Positions 35,101 to 47,931 of a stretch of 64,000 nucleotides of DNA are shown here, one piece after another. Made by a program: the position numbers and the translations under genes. Each line of letters begins with the position of its first letter. The stretch's first letter is position 1. The notes beneath the pieces are model-generated. The model ran no database searches. It had not been told where the DNA came from and saw nothing but the letters and a program-made list of their open reading frames with translations. This DNA is from Daldinia sp. FL1419 (taxonomy: Eukaryota; Ascomycota; Sordariomycetes; Xylariales; Hypoxylaceae). The stretch spans positions 1-64,000 of the forward strand of contig MU623368.1 of the NCBI GenBank assembly GCA_025201765.1, given 5' to 3'.

Positions 35101-36761
35101 GAATTAAACAACTTGTAAACCCCAAGCATACAATGTTCAACAGTGTATAGTTGAAGTGTTGGGTAGGAATGGTAAATGGTAGAAGGGAAGGGCACAGTGG
35201 AGATGGGGACGTATGAGAGTAGCCGGGAAATATGTTGAGGAGGAGGGGGGTATTTATTATTTTTTTTTCTCTAAGAGAGGATTTTTTTCTGCTTAGGTAG
35301 AAGTGGACGATGTGGTGTATCTTGAATACAATAGGGCCTGCCAATCCAGGGCTTGCCGTAATGCAATGGAATAATAAACAGAGAATGGTACGGAAAGGTT
35401 CGAGGTTGGGCTAAGTCGAGCATCTCGCTGACATTGTTTGTGAACCTTACTCGACAAACCAGCGCCCAATGAATGAACCACCAAGAATAAAGAAACCGCT
35501 CCTGTGGCCTTTAAAAGGAATTTCGTGCCTTATCTACCCTCCTCGCCTGTCCAAAAAAAAAAAACCCCCACGGGTCTGTCTTCGTTGCTATGGATACGTC
35601 TTCGCCTTGATCTCTTATAAATGGAGGTTTAGGCATAACGGCGCTTGATGCCGCTGCTAACCAACATTTCGGTGCGATCATCGCGAATAAAAATAATGGA
35701 TGGAAAAAAGAAAGCGAAATATTTGGAAAGCATTGGACTTACGCATTAGTTGATCGATGGCTCGTTGGATCTTGGCGAAGAGCCTCCTCCTTCTCGTCCT
35801 CGTCGCTATTTCTGCGAGATCCCGGTACGGAACGGGATGGCATAGCATCGTCGAAAAAGCGAGATTGGAGAATGCCGGACTGAGGAGACGTAAGCTGAGA
35901 GCCAGATCTCCCCGGACGATTGAAAAGCCCTGGCGGAGACACGAGCCCGAGGCTAGGAGTCGAATACCGATTAGGTCGAGAAAACATGGTCGGGAATCCC
36001 GAGTTCGTTTCTCGATATTCGGGCGGCGTCGTTGGCTCAGACTGGTGACCTGTCAACCCCAACCCGTTTCCTCGGCCTAGATCCTCCTGCATTTGGGCAA
36101 TATCGAACTCATCCCGCCGCTGCTGCTGGTCCAATTTATGCATCTCGGCCTCGAAGCGCCGCTTTTGCTCTCGAAGCTTTTCATACTCGATCTTCTTCTT
36201 CTCTAACTATACAGATTGTGAGCACTAACTCAACTATGCTAAAATGACGAACGACGACAATCGCGAATAGGAAGCGCGCGAGGTGCCGAGCGCATGCGCA
36301 GAAGTACGACTCGGAAAGAAAAATATGACAGGCGCCAAAGAAACAGCCTTACCAGTTGTACTTTATACTGCGTCTAGGATGACCAATGTCAGCTGTGTGT
36401 TTCACAAGGGCGAGACATGTAATAAGGAGCATTGAGACATGCTCGGGACATGCTTGGGGGGGGGGGGCAGTTCCAGTAAGGCCGAAGAGCTATCCCAGCC
36501 ACGATATTTTCACGAGATGCCCAAAATTGGGGGTAGACTTACGGCAGAATATTCTTGTGGTTCCGGCATTCGCTGGGTAGATATGGTGGACAGTGTTGGT
36601 ACACGCCCCGAATCGGTAGTGAACCGTCGAGGCAAAGTCGTTCGAGGATCTTGCGAGACTGGCTGAGGCATGGGCCTGCCGTTTCTCTGCGGTGAGACAA
36701 GAGAATTCATCGGCGCCTCGTTTCTCGGAGACTGCTGAGTGCGAAATCGATAATCATCCAT
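32171..36761 (-). CDS. PUF4: Pumilio-family mRNA-binding protein, Puf4 class
   Basis: Five minus-strand exons (36761..36543, 36373..36353, 36206..35743, 35023..34837 and 34390..32171) stay in phase and give 1036 aa. Exon 2 is only 21 nt (TQYKVQL). Introns are 169, 146, 719 and 446 bp. The long disordered N-terminus contains 'EKLREQKRRFEAEMHKL' and 'MPVTRRGN'. The PUF domain (about 610-945) has eight repeats with recognition helices at CRYLQ, NYLCQ, TRALQ, NHVIQ, CCVLQ, NYVVQ, SNVIE and NYVVQ (R1 to R8). Under the established PUF code R8-R5 read U-G-U-A, matching the UGUA core. Repeats R1-R5 resemble yeast Puf4, which represses mRNAs, many for ribosome biogenesis, by recruiting deadenylase. 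A 12-bp tandem repeat encodes QPHA units before the domain. The joining of the upstream exons rests on phase and family layout. Confidence 0.88.
35024..35742 (-). other. 719-bp intron of PUF4, possible internal promoter
   Basis: This intron (gtaagt at 35,742; 'ctcccag' ending at 35,024) is four to fourteen times longer than most others in the window. It is T- and C-rich on the gene strand. An ATG just after its acceptor (35,007, 'MPVTRRGN') could start a shorter protein if transcription began inside it. No independent gene is seen in it. Confidence 0.55.
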
Positions 36762-39700
36762 GTTATTCTGTTGTTACAACACCTAAAGCTCTCGTACAGG
36801 CCAAATTGGCAATCGCTGGATTTTTCTATAAACTGGAGCTCCAAAGGAAGACGGTCAGCATACTTTGGATACCCGATGAAACGAATCGCAAGAAGCCGAC
36901 AGCTAGGTTTTCCCCTCCTCTACTAAGTGCAATAGAGGGGCTTCAAAAGAATTGAAATTGGAATTGAACAATTAACAAGATTTGCGCCGCACTTCTGTTG
37001 TGTCGCGGCTGCATATCCTTCCCGTTCGGCAACTCAACTTGCGCCGGGCAGGGCAGGTTGACGATGTCTCAAGGGGGGGGTTGGAGAGGGTTGTCTTCGG
37101 CTATCGACAATGTGGGTTAGACTCACTTACTTTTGATGAGAACAACTATAGCACACAAAAACGCAAAATGCAGCCCTGGAGAGCCAGGAGCCGGCAAGCG
37201 CAGCACGGAAAAGAAAAGAAGAAAAAGAAAAAAGGCTTTGCAAAGTCGCAAAACGCAGATAATAATAAAAGAGTGTAGAGTTTGTGCAAAGAGAAGGAGG
37301 TTTCGAAATGTTTCAATTGTTGCAATGCCGCAAGTCTGCAAGTCTGCAAGTCTGCAAGTGCAAGTCCGCAGGAGGCTTGCAAATTGCTCTGCGAATGGAC
37401 AGTGATCTGTGGACGCTGAATACTGGATGCTTAGGTTCACTGGGCGAGACACTGAGAGGTTAGAATTAGAACAAAGGCGTAACCTTACCTTCCAACCAAC
37501 CCTCTTTCCCTAATTCTCCAGTCTTTTTTACTCTGTCCCAGTCGAAAGTGGTCCTGCATCCAGTCCTTCTTCTCTTTCCCACCCCCCTGGTCGAGGTCTT
37601 GCTTGGTGGTACAACACTTAGCATATAACATGCGGGTGTTATTTAGGTAGTTCCATATATGTAGGTACCTATTGTGTTATTGTATCTTGTACTGTATAGG
37701 TATTGCACTTCACCTCTATGGAACCAACCTATCAAAAAATACTACTGAATATAGCTAGGCAAGAGGTAGGTATACTACTTAATTGACAGTCCTGGATCTA
37801 GTCCTTTAGGGCTACATCTCGATGGAAGTACAAGGCAAATACATGCGAGATGGTGGATTTTACGGTGGGTGAGAGTGGGCGTCTCCATGTCTTGTGTGGT
37901 ACAGAATGGCCCCTCCTGCCCTCTCCTGCCCTTCTTTCCCCTTCTCCCCCCTGGTCCCTGTCTTGTCTTCCTAAAGACTAATAAGAGTCTAATGCCTTAA
38001 CGCTACGTGTACTAGCGGATTAGCAGACCAGGTAGTTGCGGGCGTAATTATTGCTACCTTTTTTTTTTTTTTTTTTCCTTCCCTTTCGTGCTTACCTACC
38101 CTACTTTGCCTACTTTGCTGCTTTACGTTTCATCGTTTCATCGAACGCATCTTGTCGTCGTTGAGCTCTTATGCTTAAGCTTAATTCTTATGTTCTTCCT
38201 AGTGTGCTACCTACTTGCGCGTATATCGACTAATAAGTGGCAAGCCGCGACTAGGTACATACGCAGAAAGACCATTCAGGTATTCTGGAGAAACGTTGTA
38301 TATTTCAAGACCACCAATCGATTCGCCTAGAATGAGCAACAAACCCCATCGTGGTATAAGAGGGAAAGAAAGGTGGGATAGGATGGTATGAGAAGATCAA
38401 AACATCAATCCATCAACAGCTACGGACTACCTAACTAGGCAATTACCTACTTGGTCGGTAGAAGCGGCTTTTTCTTGGGTCGTTCGATGGATCGGCTACA
38501 TCAATCATTCTCAGGGTCTTCCCTCCCTTGTTCTTTTTTTCTTCTCTACATAGGGGACTTCGATCGCGACGGCGCTGGTTGCGAACTCTAACCGAGAGCT
38601 TGGGAACCAAAAGGGGTGGGGTTGGGGGGTCCAAGCCTACCTACATAGGTACCTACCTAGCTACGCCAAACGAGACGGCTGTATACGGCCTTTACATAGC
38701 GCTAATAATTTTTATTCAGCATCCTGCATGGGATCAATTGTCTTAGTTGCAATTGTTCTAATTTACGACGTCACGTTAGGCATGTCAGATTGACAATTCA
38801 GAAATACTCATCCATCCTATCTAAGGTGGGCAGGTTACAAGTCAAGTGGTAGGTATGTAAACGGCCGTTTAATTGTGACGGTTTTTGTTCAATACTGACA
38901 GAACTGATAAACCCGTTTGAGTAACTAACCAAGCTATGCCTTGGTTACCCCTGGCGTCGTTAGTGGCCGAGATTGGTAGCTGGGAGAAGCTTGCTTAAAC
39001 CAGAGGGGAGCGGTGAGCGGGACCTTACCTGACACCAAGAATTATTGAACAAACCAGCGGCGCCCAAGTTTCTGGCTTCAAACGCCAGCGCAAACCGTGG
39101 CCGATATGCGGACTGTTCACACATGGTCGATCTTGAGTTTGGTGCGGGGAATATTTCGAGCTGCAAACAAAACGAATTGGAACATGCCTATATACGACGA
39201 CAGGACCTCTTGCTGTATTGTGTGTAGGACCGTAGGGATACATCTAGATGTGTTTGGACTCGAGCACTTAAATCAGCCCAACTCGACGTGCGAGATGATT
39301 CACCCACCCGTTTTTCGCTCTTGTCCGGTTAACCAATGCCGACCTGCAAAAGGTACCTAGGCCTATACCTGCACCTACATCAACATCGGTATCACCAGAC
39401 GGTATATATATGCTTTGTCTCCCGGTTTAACAAGCCCCACCGAGACGGTATGCCACTATGCATGCACGTATAAATTGGCGATATACAATACATTGGTAGG
39501 CTATGGTTGGCCGGGCACTTTACCCACGTTTGATATCGGTTTGCTTAATGGATGGCTCCTCATAGGCTTTTCAGAATACCTAAGGTTCTCTCAAGGCCTC
39601 GAATTTTGCGAGCAATACCCCTATACCTCTTTATGTGCCTTCTACTGATCCGATTGGAGTGGGTGTATTTATCCGGTTGGGGGTGACGGGCGAAGAGTAC

Positions 39701-42273
39701 ATACGTGATCGAATACTCTCGAAGCACCCGCGTCCAATGCACGCGTGGGCTAACAGCGCCATATGGCGAATCTCGAGACATTGTCCAACATTCATGGTAG
39801 TTAATAACTTGCTGCAGAGGCTATTTCTTCCGAGTCCAAGCTCATTCGGCGCTTTCCCAGGAGATAGGAGCGGCGTCGATTCCTAACTATTTACGATCTC
39901 CTCGCTATGAAGCGCTACCTCATTCACATATTGCCGAAGCGCAGTCTACCAAACGTCTCCCACATCCGCTCCTTGCTTTAGGGTCCTCCTTAAGGTTTCG
40001 GATCGAGCCTAGACTTTCTTTATCTTAATGGGCTCTTAGCGCGGCTCAGTACTGATAGACCCCTGTTGAGTTGAACGTTGCCTTTTCGATTCCATTTTTT
40101 TTCCTACTTAGGTACTCCGTGTATGTCTTCTGCCATATTGCCTTTTATAACCATTAGGATTGCCACTTGCCTGTCAAACAGATCTGTATTCGTAAGCAAA
40201 ACTAAAGAATACGGTCTTCCCAAACCTCCATCACGCGATGATCACTAACCCCGAGTTACTATCCAAGCATGGCTCGCGGCTAGTTGTCAACTATTACCGT
40301 CCTAGTGGTGACAGTAATATCATCTCAAGTAAATTTTCATTCGTATTGTTGCATGCGATGGGACAACGAGCCTCGAGCAATGTACACTTACTTATGTACA
40401 AGCACAACTACCTCCGTAAAGGTTTGGGCGGCTACGGAAAGTAAACCTATCCTTGTTCGGTTCACCGACTTTTGCCCATACGCGGAGCATCTATGTATAT
40501 GTAGACATGCCCCAGCGAACCTGCACGTCACCCAACTAGCCGGACCGGGAGGGAAATAGCCATTTTCCCCGGATACTCTGGGTCATCGCGATGTGCGTCC
40601 TGTGGCTTGCATATGCTGGAGCTAGGTGAGCCAACCCAAGCTTTCCTATAAACACCGACATGTTATCAACATTTCGCGGGATATACGTCTTGAGTTCTTC
40701 TTCTGCTTCCTAAGTCGGCTCTGTAATCGAAAGGGAATTTTGTGGATAAGGTTAAGAGATTGAGCAATACGAAGGGCCTAGACGCGAGGTTTGGGGTGAT
40801 TTTCGCTATGGATCGAGGTCTGGAACCAGTTTGAAGGAGTCGATGGGATTACTAACAACGGCGTATTAGGTAGGTATATCGACGATCCAAAGACAAGCAC
40901 ACAAGCATGGCGGACATTCTACAAAGTACGACTTCTGGACATCAGAATATCTCCTCATCGAATGTCCCCCGCCTACCAACCCCTCTTTTATGTGTGCTTG
41001 TAATTAGACAGTAAATCGGCAATGACGAAATAGCTGGCTGCCTCACAGCTGCATTTACTGTCCCTTTTTTTTTTTTTTTTTCGCAGATGCTTCACATACA
41101 TACGTGCAGAATATAACGAAACGTTCCCTGTTTCCACGTCAAACCTGAGGGGATGAGGCGGCTTTACAGGCCGATGCATAACGGGATCGATCTGCCAACA
41201 CAGCATCTTTTCATGCAATGGGTATGCAGGCTAGCTGCAAAGATGTTGAGACGAGGGGCAGCAACTATCACATATGAAGGTGATGGAGGGGTAAAGAGGG
41301 GTTCAAATGGCTCATTATCATGGGTGATATTGGTTCTTGGCGGTCGGCCAAAACCCTTCTACCCACTCGTTGGATTCTTCACACATGCACGTCCCTGGTA
41401 AGCTGCCAGGGAGGGGAGGGACAGCTTTTGGGTAAAAATAGATGATTTCCAAATAGGAAGCTTGCAGGGACGTCGGGGGCGGAGAGAAAGGTCCCATCGT
41501 GGTGAGTTAAATGAGTACCGAGACAGACCTTGAGAGAGAACTCATGGGCGTGACGACATTTACCTAGGTAGTTCGCATATAGTACGCATGCGTAGTATAT
41601 GTATAGGTATGTGCTGACATAGGGAATTGATATATTTTCCCCGGTTTCTTAATATGACATCCGGTAGTACTTCTAAATTATACCAAGCTTCCTGGAACGT
41701 GGATTGAGATATGGAGATAGCAAGGCGGGTAGATTTTCCCTGGGTCGATAAAATTATGTGAGACGTTTAAAGAAAAGAAAGAAAAAAAACTCTCCGGTAA
41801 TATCAGCTTGTCTCACTAGGTTAGCTATTTTCTCCGTGGAGTCATTCACGGATTCACGATTCACTTAGTTACGTGTAGTTCTGTAATTTTGATAGCTTTG
41901 ATTAGTTGCGATTAGTATGGGAGACAACATGGAGGCAAGATCTGAATCCCGTGTGTAGCCCTACTACTGACTAACCTTAATATATATATATCTTAAAAAA
42001 GTATTCGGGTATGTACCAAAAATGAACCTTCAATAGAAAGCACCTGCATTGATCCAACTCGGAACGTTAGACGGAACCTAACCTTAGGTCATCATGTCAT
42101 GTAGCCTTAAGTTGCACTTTTAGAAGTTTATCAAGTAAGCCGTGCTCATCTAAATTTTTATACCTGGTCCCCAAGTGGAGTTACTTAGGTACTTAGGTAC
42201 ACATATATATATGTACTAAAGCAGGGGTGGAAGTGACTGGACCCTCTTAATTTTTTTTCTTTGGTGGGGAACA

Positions 42274-42304
<31 letters not shown>

Positions 42305-42430
42305 GCCGCCACACGCGATGAGATCTTCATGAAGGAGGCTGATTTTTTATTATTTTTTTTTAAAAAAAGAAGTCATCTTATATTCGCTCATCACTCATTC
42401 ATCAATACATGAAAATGCTAAGCCGTCAAA
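36762..42430. other. 5.7-kb gene-poor region upstream of RPC2
   Basis: No coding region could be supported. It contains the promoter of PUF4, a short 'caagtctg' tandem (37,330-37,362), pyrimidine-rich stretches at 37,910-37,970, an 18-base T run (38,059-38,076), TAGGTA motifs (about 37,640-37,780, 38,640-38,665 and 42,180-42,205) and an AC microsatellite just before RPC2. Short frames lie scattered over 39,000-41,400 without conserved features. Confidence 0.5.
42271..42304 (+). repeat. AC dinucleotide microsatellite
   Basis: About 17 AC units, interrupted once by 'at', lie 127 bases upstream of the RPC2 start codon. The array is in the presumed promoter or leader and is likely length-polymorphic between isolates. 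Confidence 0.95.
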
Positions 42431-45400
42431 ATGCCTTACATCGATGACGGATTCGAGGCTCTCTTAGAGCCTTTTTATAACGGAAAGAGGCTGACCGATC
42501 CCATCTCGACTGTTGAAGATAAGAATCAACTACTTCCGGCTTTTTTGAAGGTCAAAGGTATGTATATGATCTACATGGTGATCCTACGGATATATACAGT
42601 ACGCTAACATTATCATTTTACTAGGTTTGGTCAAACAGTACGTCTCAGGTGAAGGTTATGATATATGGCTTGTCAGTACTAATTATCGAATTCAGACATA
42701 TCGATTCATATAATTTCTTCGTGGACCATGAAATTAAAGAAATCGTCAAGGCCAACCGCACGCTTAGAAGTGACGTTGACAGTAGCTTTTGGATCGAATT
42801 TATAGACATCCGGGTTGCGCCACCGGATCGTTCCGACTTCAGTGAATTTCGGGTCGAGAATGATATCACCCCTATGGAATGTCGTTTACGAGATATCACA
42901 TATTCTGCTAGGATTCTTGTCGACGTTGCCTACACCCGAGAAAAGCAGAAGATTATCCGTCGCAATGTCGAACTTGCACGTATGCCTGTCATGTTGCGGA
43001 GCAACAAATGTCGCCTATACGGTGCAAACAACGCCCAGATGGAGCTCATGAACGAATGCCCCCTCGACCCTGGCGGGTATTTTATCATCAACGGAACGGA
43101 GAAGGTTATTCTCGTTCAGGAGCAGCTTAGTAAGAATCGAGTTATTGTCGAGGCAGATGAGAAGAATAATATTATCACGGCCTCAGTGACCAGTTCTACT
43201 CACGAGAGAAAGTCTAAGACATACGTCACATTAAAGAAGGACCGTATCGTTCTTCAGCACAATGTTCTTGTCGAAGCTATACCTATAGTCATTATTCTTA
43301 AAGCTCTCGGTGGACTTACCGACTGGGAGATCATGGAGCTAGTTGCTGGTTCCGATGGAAGATTTCAGGATGATTTTGCTGTTAGCTTTGAGGAAGCAAC
43401 GAGGGCTGGCGTCTTCACCCAGCAGCAGGCTCTAGATTACATAGGAGCAAGGGTGAAGATGGGAGGTCGAGCAAAGCAACCAGGAGGGCCGCCACAAGCT
43501 CGACGAAGCACCATCGAAGAAGGTCTCGATGCCTTAGCCAACCTTATTATCGCTCACATACCGGTTGAGGGTTTAGACTTTTACCCAAAAGCTATCTACA
43601 TCGCTCTCATGGTTCGCCGGGTACTTATGGCTCATTACAATCCCAAACTGGTTGACGACCGAGATTTCGTGGGTAACAAGAGATTAGAATTGGCGGGGCA
43701 ACTTCTGTCCTTGCTTTTTGAGGATTTATTCAAGAACTTCATGACACAACTTAAATTTAATATCGAGCACTCTCTGAGGAAGCAGAATCGTGCCATTGCC
43801 GTGGATCCGCTGCTACAAGTTGGTGCCCAAGGAAAGCATATTACCGAGGGTATGAATCGTGCGATCCAGACTGGAAACTGGAGCGTAAAACGATTCAAGA
43901 TGGATCGTGCCGGCGTAACGCACGTTTTGAGTCGTCTCAGTTACATTAGCGCCCTCGGAATGATGACCCGTATAAGCAGTCAATTCGAAAAGACGAGGAA
44001 AGTCTCCGGTCCTCGTGCTCTACAGCCTTCGCAGTGGGGTATGCTTTGCCCGTCTGATACACCCGAAGGTGAGGCTTGTGGTTTAATTAAAAACCTGGCC
44101 CTCATGACGCACATTACGACCAACGTGGATGAAGATCCAGTTAAAAAGATGGTATTTACTTTAGATTCCGGGGTTGAACCACTTCGGTGCTTCTCTGGCG
44201 CTCAGATGCATCAAAAGGGCATGTACATCGTACATATCAACGGTACTCCCTTTGCTCTCTGCAAATATCCTAAGCGGTTCGCAGCTAAATTCCGCACCAT
44301 GAGACGACGAGGATATATATCTCCTTTTGTTGGCATTAATGTCAACACTCATCTCTCAGCCGTACATATCGCAACCGACGAAGGACGTATCTGTCGTCCA
44401 TACATCATAGTAAAGAACGGCGAGGCGAGAATAAAAGAAAATCAACTACGGCTGCTACAGGCTGGAAAGGCTACGTTTGATGACTTTCTGAAGCAAGGTA
44501 TTGTTGAGTACCTGGACGTCAACGAAGAGAACGATACTCTAGTGGCACTCTATGAAAAAGATATTACGAAGGCGACGACCCATTTGGAAATCGAACCATT
44601 TACGATACTTGGCGCTGTAGCCGGCTTGATTCCATTCCCCCACCACAACCAATCCCCCAGAAATACGTATCAATGCGCTATGGGTAAACAAGCTATCGGA
44701 GCTATTGCTTACAACCAATTCAATCGTATCGATACCCTCTTATATACCATGGTTTACCCTCAACGCCCGATGGTTATCTCCAAGACCATCGAACTTATCC
44801 ACTACGATAAGTTGCCAGCCGGGCAAAACGCAACCGTTGTCGTCATGTCGTTTTCAGGTTACGATATCGAAGATGCTCTTGTTCTAAACAAGGCATCCTG
44901 TGACCGTGGATTTGGTCGAGTTCAGGTATTCCGCAAATACACAGCGGACCTTCAGAAATATGCCAATGGAAGCCGAGAGAGGGTCGGCGACAAGGACGAA
45001 ACGCAGTCAAAGTATAACGCGCTTTCTAACGACGGGTTGGCCGATGTGGGATATCCCGTCAGGAATGGCGATGTTCTCATTAAAAAGGAAAGCCCGGTGG
45101 ATATAGCACCAGTTGTAGGGATGGGCACTAAAACACAAGAATACCGTGAAACACCGCTATCGTACCGGCTCTCAGATCCGGCTTACATCGACAAGGTCAT
45201 GGTTACGCAGACGGAGAGGGAGACACAGCTTATCAAGGTCCAAACCAGACAAACGAGAAGGCCTGAATTAGGAGACAAGTTTTCTTCCCGACACGGACAG
45301 AAAGGTGTTGTTGGAATTATTGTGAACCAGGAGGATTTGCCGTTCTCTGATTCCGGCCTTGTGCCTGACATTATCATGAACCCTCACGGTTTCCCGTCTC

Positions 45401-46008
45401 GTATGACGGTTGGCAAGTTACTCGAGTGTCTAACAGGCAAAGCTTCGGTAGTCAAGGGACGTAAGGACTACGGATATGGTGATGCCTTTAGATCACATCC
45501 TCTCGAAGCCATGAGTAGAGAATTAATTGATGCCGGATTCTCTTGGGAAGGCAAGGACTACTTCACATCCGGAGAAACGGGCGAGCCGCTACAGGCATAC
45601 ATCTTCAACGGACCCATCTTCTACCAGCGTTTAAAGCACATGGTTCAAGACAAGATGCACTCGCGTTCGCGCGGTCCCCGCGCCATCCTCACCCGCCAGC
45701 CTACCGAAGGTCGTTCTCGAGACGGTGGTCTCCGTCTTGGTGAAATGGAACGAGATTGCCTTATCGCCTACGGTGCTTCACAGCTCCTACTCGAGCGTCT
45801 GATGATCAGCTCCGACGCAACTGAGATCGACATCTGCGAGCGCTGCGGACTCTTCGGATACAAGGGCTACTGCAGTACCTGCCATAGCAGCCGCGAGGTC
45901 GCGCGCATGACGATGCCGTATGCGGCTAAATTGCTGATTCAGGAACTCATTAGCATGAATGTGGGCGTGAGACTACAGTTGGAAGACGAGTTTCCGCATC
46001 CGAGATAA
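42431..46008 (+). CDS. RPC2: RNA polymerase III second-largest subunit (RPC2)
   Basis: Exons 42431..42557, 42625..42637 and 42696..46008 encode 1150 aa, close to yeast Ret1 (about 1,150). The middle exon has only 13 nt. It supplies most of GLVKQ, joining 'LLPAFLKVK' to 'HIDSYNFFV' exactly as the conserved N-terminus of this family requires. Pol III-type signatures include 'SQFEKTRKVSGPRALQPSQW', 'CPSDTPEGEACGLIKNLALM', 'SFSGYDIEDALVLNKAS' and 'GDKFSSRHGQKGVVG'. The C-terminal zinc ribbon is C-x2-C-x8-C-x2-C ('CERC...CSTC'), followed by 'MPYAAKLLIQEL'. The subunit forms half of the active-site cleft of the polymerase that makes tRNA and 5S rRNA in the nucleus. The gene is convergent with RAD57. 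Confidence 0.97.
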
Positions 46009-46452
46009 AGGGGTGTGCCTGGGGTATGGGACTTGGAAAACTATAACTTTGCTCACGGGTGCAAGATAGCATTGGTGCATTGGGCGGCGTTTTGCTTTTA
46101 TGGCTGGCGTGGTGCGGCTAGATTCGTGCATTTGATGAAGCTTGTATGATGGAATAACTAGTGGTAGTTAAGAAAAGTTGCGGATAAAAATTAAATTTTT
46201 TAAAGGGGAGTTAGCTTGATGCATTCGTCGTGGTTGCCAGTAATTCATTATGGAATATCTTACAAAATCGCAGTTCAACTTGACTTCGCAATGGTTATAT
46301 GCTTTTTTTTTTTAAATTGTAATAAGGGTTTATATGCCAAGAGTGATGTCCCATCATAGTGTGAATCCAGCCATATCATGCCGTACCTTATTCCTAATCC
46401 AGGCTACGTAATCCCATTCTTATTCTTATCCTTGTCCTTAAGTCTCTATACC
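46009..46452. other. intergenic space between convergent RPC2 and RAD57
   Basis: This is 444 bp with a T-rich stretch near 46,303-46,312 and no gene. It should contain both polyadenylation regions. Confidence 0.6.
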
Positions 46453-47931
46453 CTATTCCTCTTCCTCTGTTTCTCCTACGCCCTCCCCTTTATCCCGTAC
46501 TTTCTTCTTCCCCTTCCTATCCACAGCCCTCAACCCCCCCATCGTAACCTCAAACTCCACCGCCCCGTCTAACCCGGGTCCCGTCCCCGGCACATGCGGC
46601 GCAAACACGACCTTCATCCATCGTCTCCAGTTGCGCAGGGTAGTCGTGCTTTCGCCGTCTTCGTCGTAGAGTACCTCTTTCCGTCCGTAGACGGGTCTTT
46701 TGAATAGAGCTAGTCGGGAGGCGATTTGTGTAGACCAGACCAGGCCTAGGCTGGGCGTTTTGAGGTTATGGTCACCGTTGCCGAAGGGGTACGGGTGGGA
46801 ATCGCCCCAGCCGGTGAACCAGCGTTGTTGGTGGTCGAGGAGTAGAGCCGGAGGAGCGGGGGGCTCGTCGGGGGGTGGTTCGGGCATGCTGGAGCGGAGG
46901 AGCTCCGCTGTATTGCTGCTCGGCGGTTCGAGACCTGATAACTGTATCGGAGGAGCCGGAGGCCGGTTTGTAATGCGGCTTGTGAGGGGACTTTCCTGCG
47001 ACAGGCGAGGTAGCGAGAATGGCAGCGGAGCACTGCTCTTAGCGGAGCCCGCGAACCGATCCGCGACTTGGTTCGCGACGACTACGGCGAGATCGTGCTT
47101 CCGCGCTAGGTCGTGGAGCTGCTGGCCCAGGCGCACGAGCTCGTGGCTCCGCGCGGCGAGATTAGCGCCGCCCTTGGCACCACCTGCTCCGCGCTCGAAC
47201 TCGGCTCTGTAGTTCGCTGCTACCGAGTCTAGGATTATCAGCCCCACGTTCCGCCGGGCTACTTCCACGGGGACCTGGAAACTCAGGATGTGGTCCTGGG
47301 ACTCGAGGTCCGGCGTCACGGTGCCTACTATCCCGTCCAACGAGGGCCGTTCTTCCGGCGTCAGAGTGCTGAGATACGGGTGGTGGGAGAGGATCTGGCT
47401 TAGCCGCCGCGTGGACAGCGGCGCTTCGGTGGATATGTATAGTGCGGGACGGCCCAGACCGCGCGGAGGGGGAAGCTGGCTGGCGAGCAGGAGGGTGAGG
47501 AGGAATTGCGTCTTGCCGGCGCCGCTTTCGCCGGTTATTTCCGTGATGTACCCCGTTGGGATGCCCCCGCCTAAAGCCCGGTCTAGGTCGTCGTCGAGAG
47601 TGCTGATGGCGTTCCAGGGTTTGGCGAGGAGTTCGGTGCCGGTGTGTCTTAGACTACTACTCCTTTCTACACCATCGCCATTCCCGCCCTCCGTCTTCCG
47701 CTGTTGCTGCTGCTGCTTCTCCGAAACGCCCAGATCCACATGCAGCGCCTCCAGCACGGCCGCGCACAGCCTCTTGATATCGAGGAGCGGCAGCTGGGTG
47801 CGCTTGCCGATGTCGGGGACCTGGAGGCTGAGCAGGTCGGCGGTGGTCAGGCCGTGCTTCTCGATGGCGGGGAGCAGGTTGGCGTACCGGCCGATAGGGA
47901 AGTCCGGCAGGATCCGCGACAGATCTGTCAT
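46453..47931 (-). CDS. RAD57: RAD57-type RecA-family DNA repair ATPase
   Basis: A single minus-strand exon encodes 492 aa. The start at 47,931 ('MTDLSRILPDFPIGRYANLL') matches where the conserved helical N-terminal domain begins. The frame stays open upstream to another ATG at 48,141. Walker A is GESGAGKT at 134-141, preceded by 'LGGGIPTGYITEI'; Walker B is 'LIILDSVAANY' at 231-241. The spacing and 'LGGGIPTG' favour the RAD57/XRCC3 branch over RAD51 or RAD55. A Gln run (QQQQQ) and a Pro/Ser-rich insert at about 310-350 are lineage additions. Rad57 pairs with Rad55 to stabilise Rad51 filaments in homologous recombination. The coding DNA is GC-rich, which produces long false frames on the other strand. 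Confidence 0.88.
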   Translation of the reverse strand: MTDLSRILPDFPIGRYANLLPAIEKHGLTTADLLSLQVPDIGKRTQLPLLDIKRLCAAVLEALHVDLGVSEKQQQQQRKTEGGNGDGVERSSSLRHTGTELLAKPWNAISTLDDDLDRALGGGIPTGYITEITGESGAGKTQFLLTLLLASQLPPPRGLGRPALYISTEAPLSTRRLSQILSHHPYLSTLTPEERPSLDGIVGTVTPDLESQDHILSFQVPVEVARRNVGLIILDSVAANYRAEFERGAGGAKGGANLAARSHELVRLGQQLHDLARKHDLAVVVANQVADRFAGSAKSSAPLPFSLPRLSQESPLTSRITNRPPAPPIQLSGLEPPSSNTAELLRSSMPEPPPDEPPAPPALLLDHQQRWFTGWGDSHPYPFGNGDHNLKTPSLGLVWSTQIASRLALFKRPVYGRKEVLYDEDGESTTTLRNWRRWMKVVFAPHVPGTGPGLDGAVEFEVTMGGLRAVDRKGKKKVRDKGEGVGETEEEE

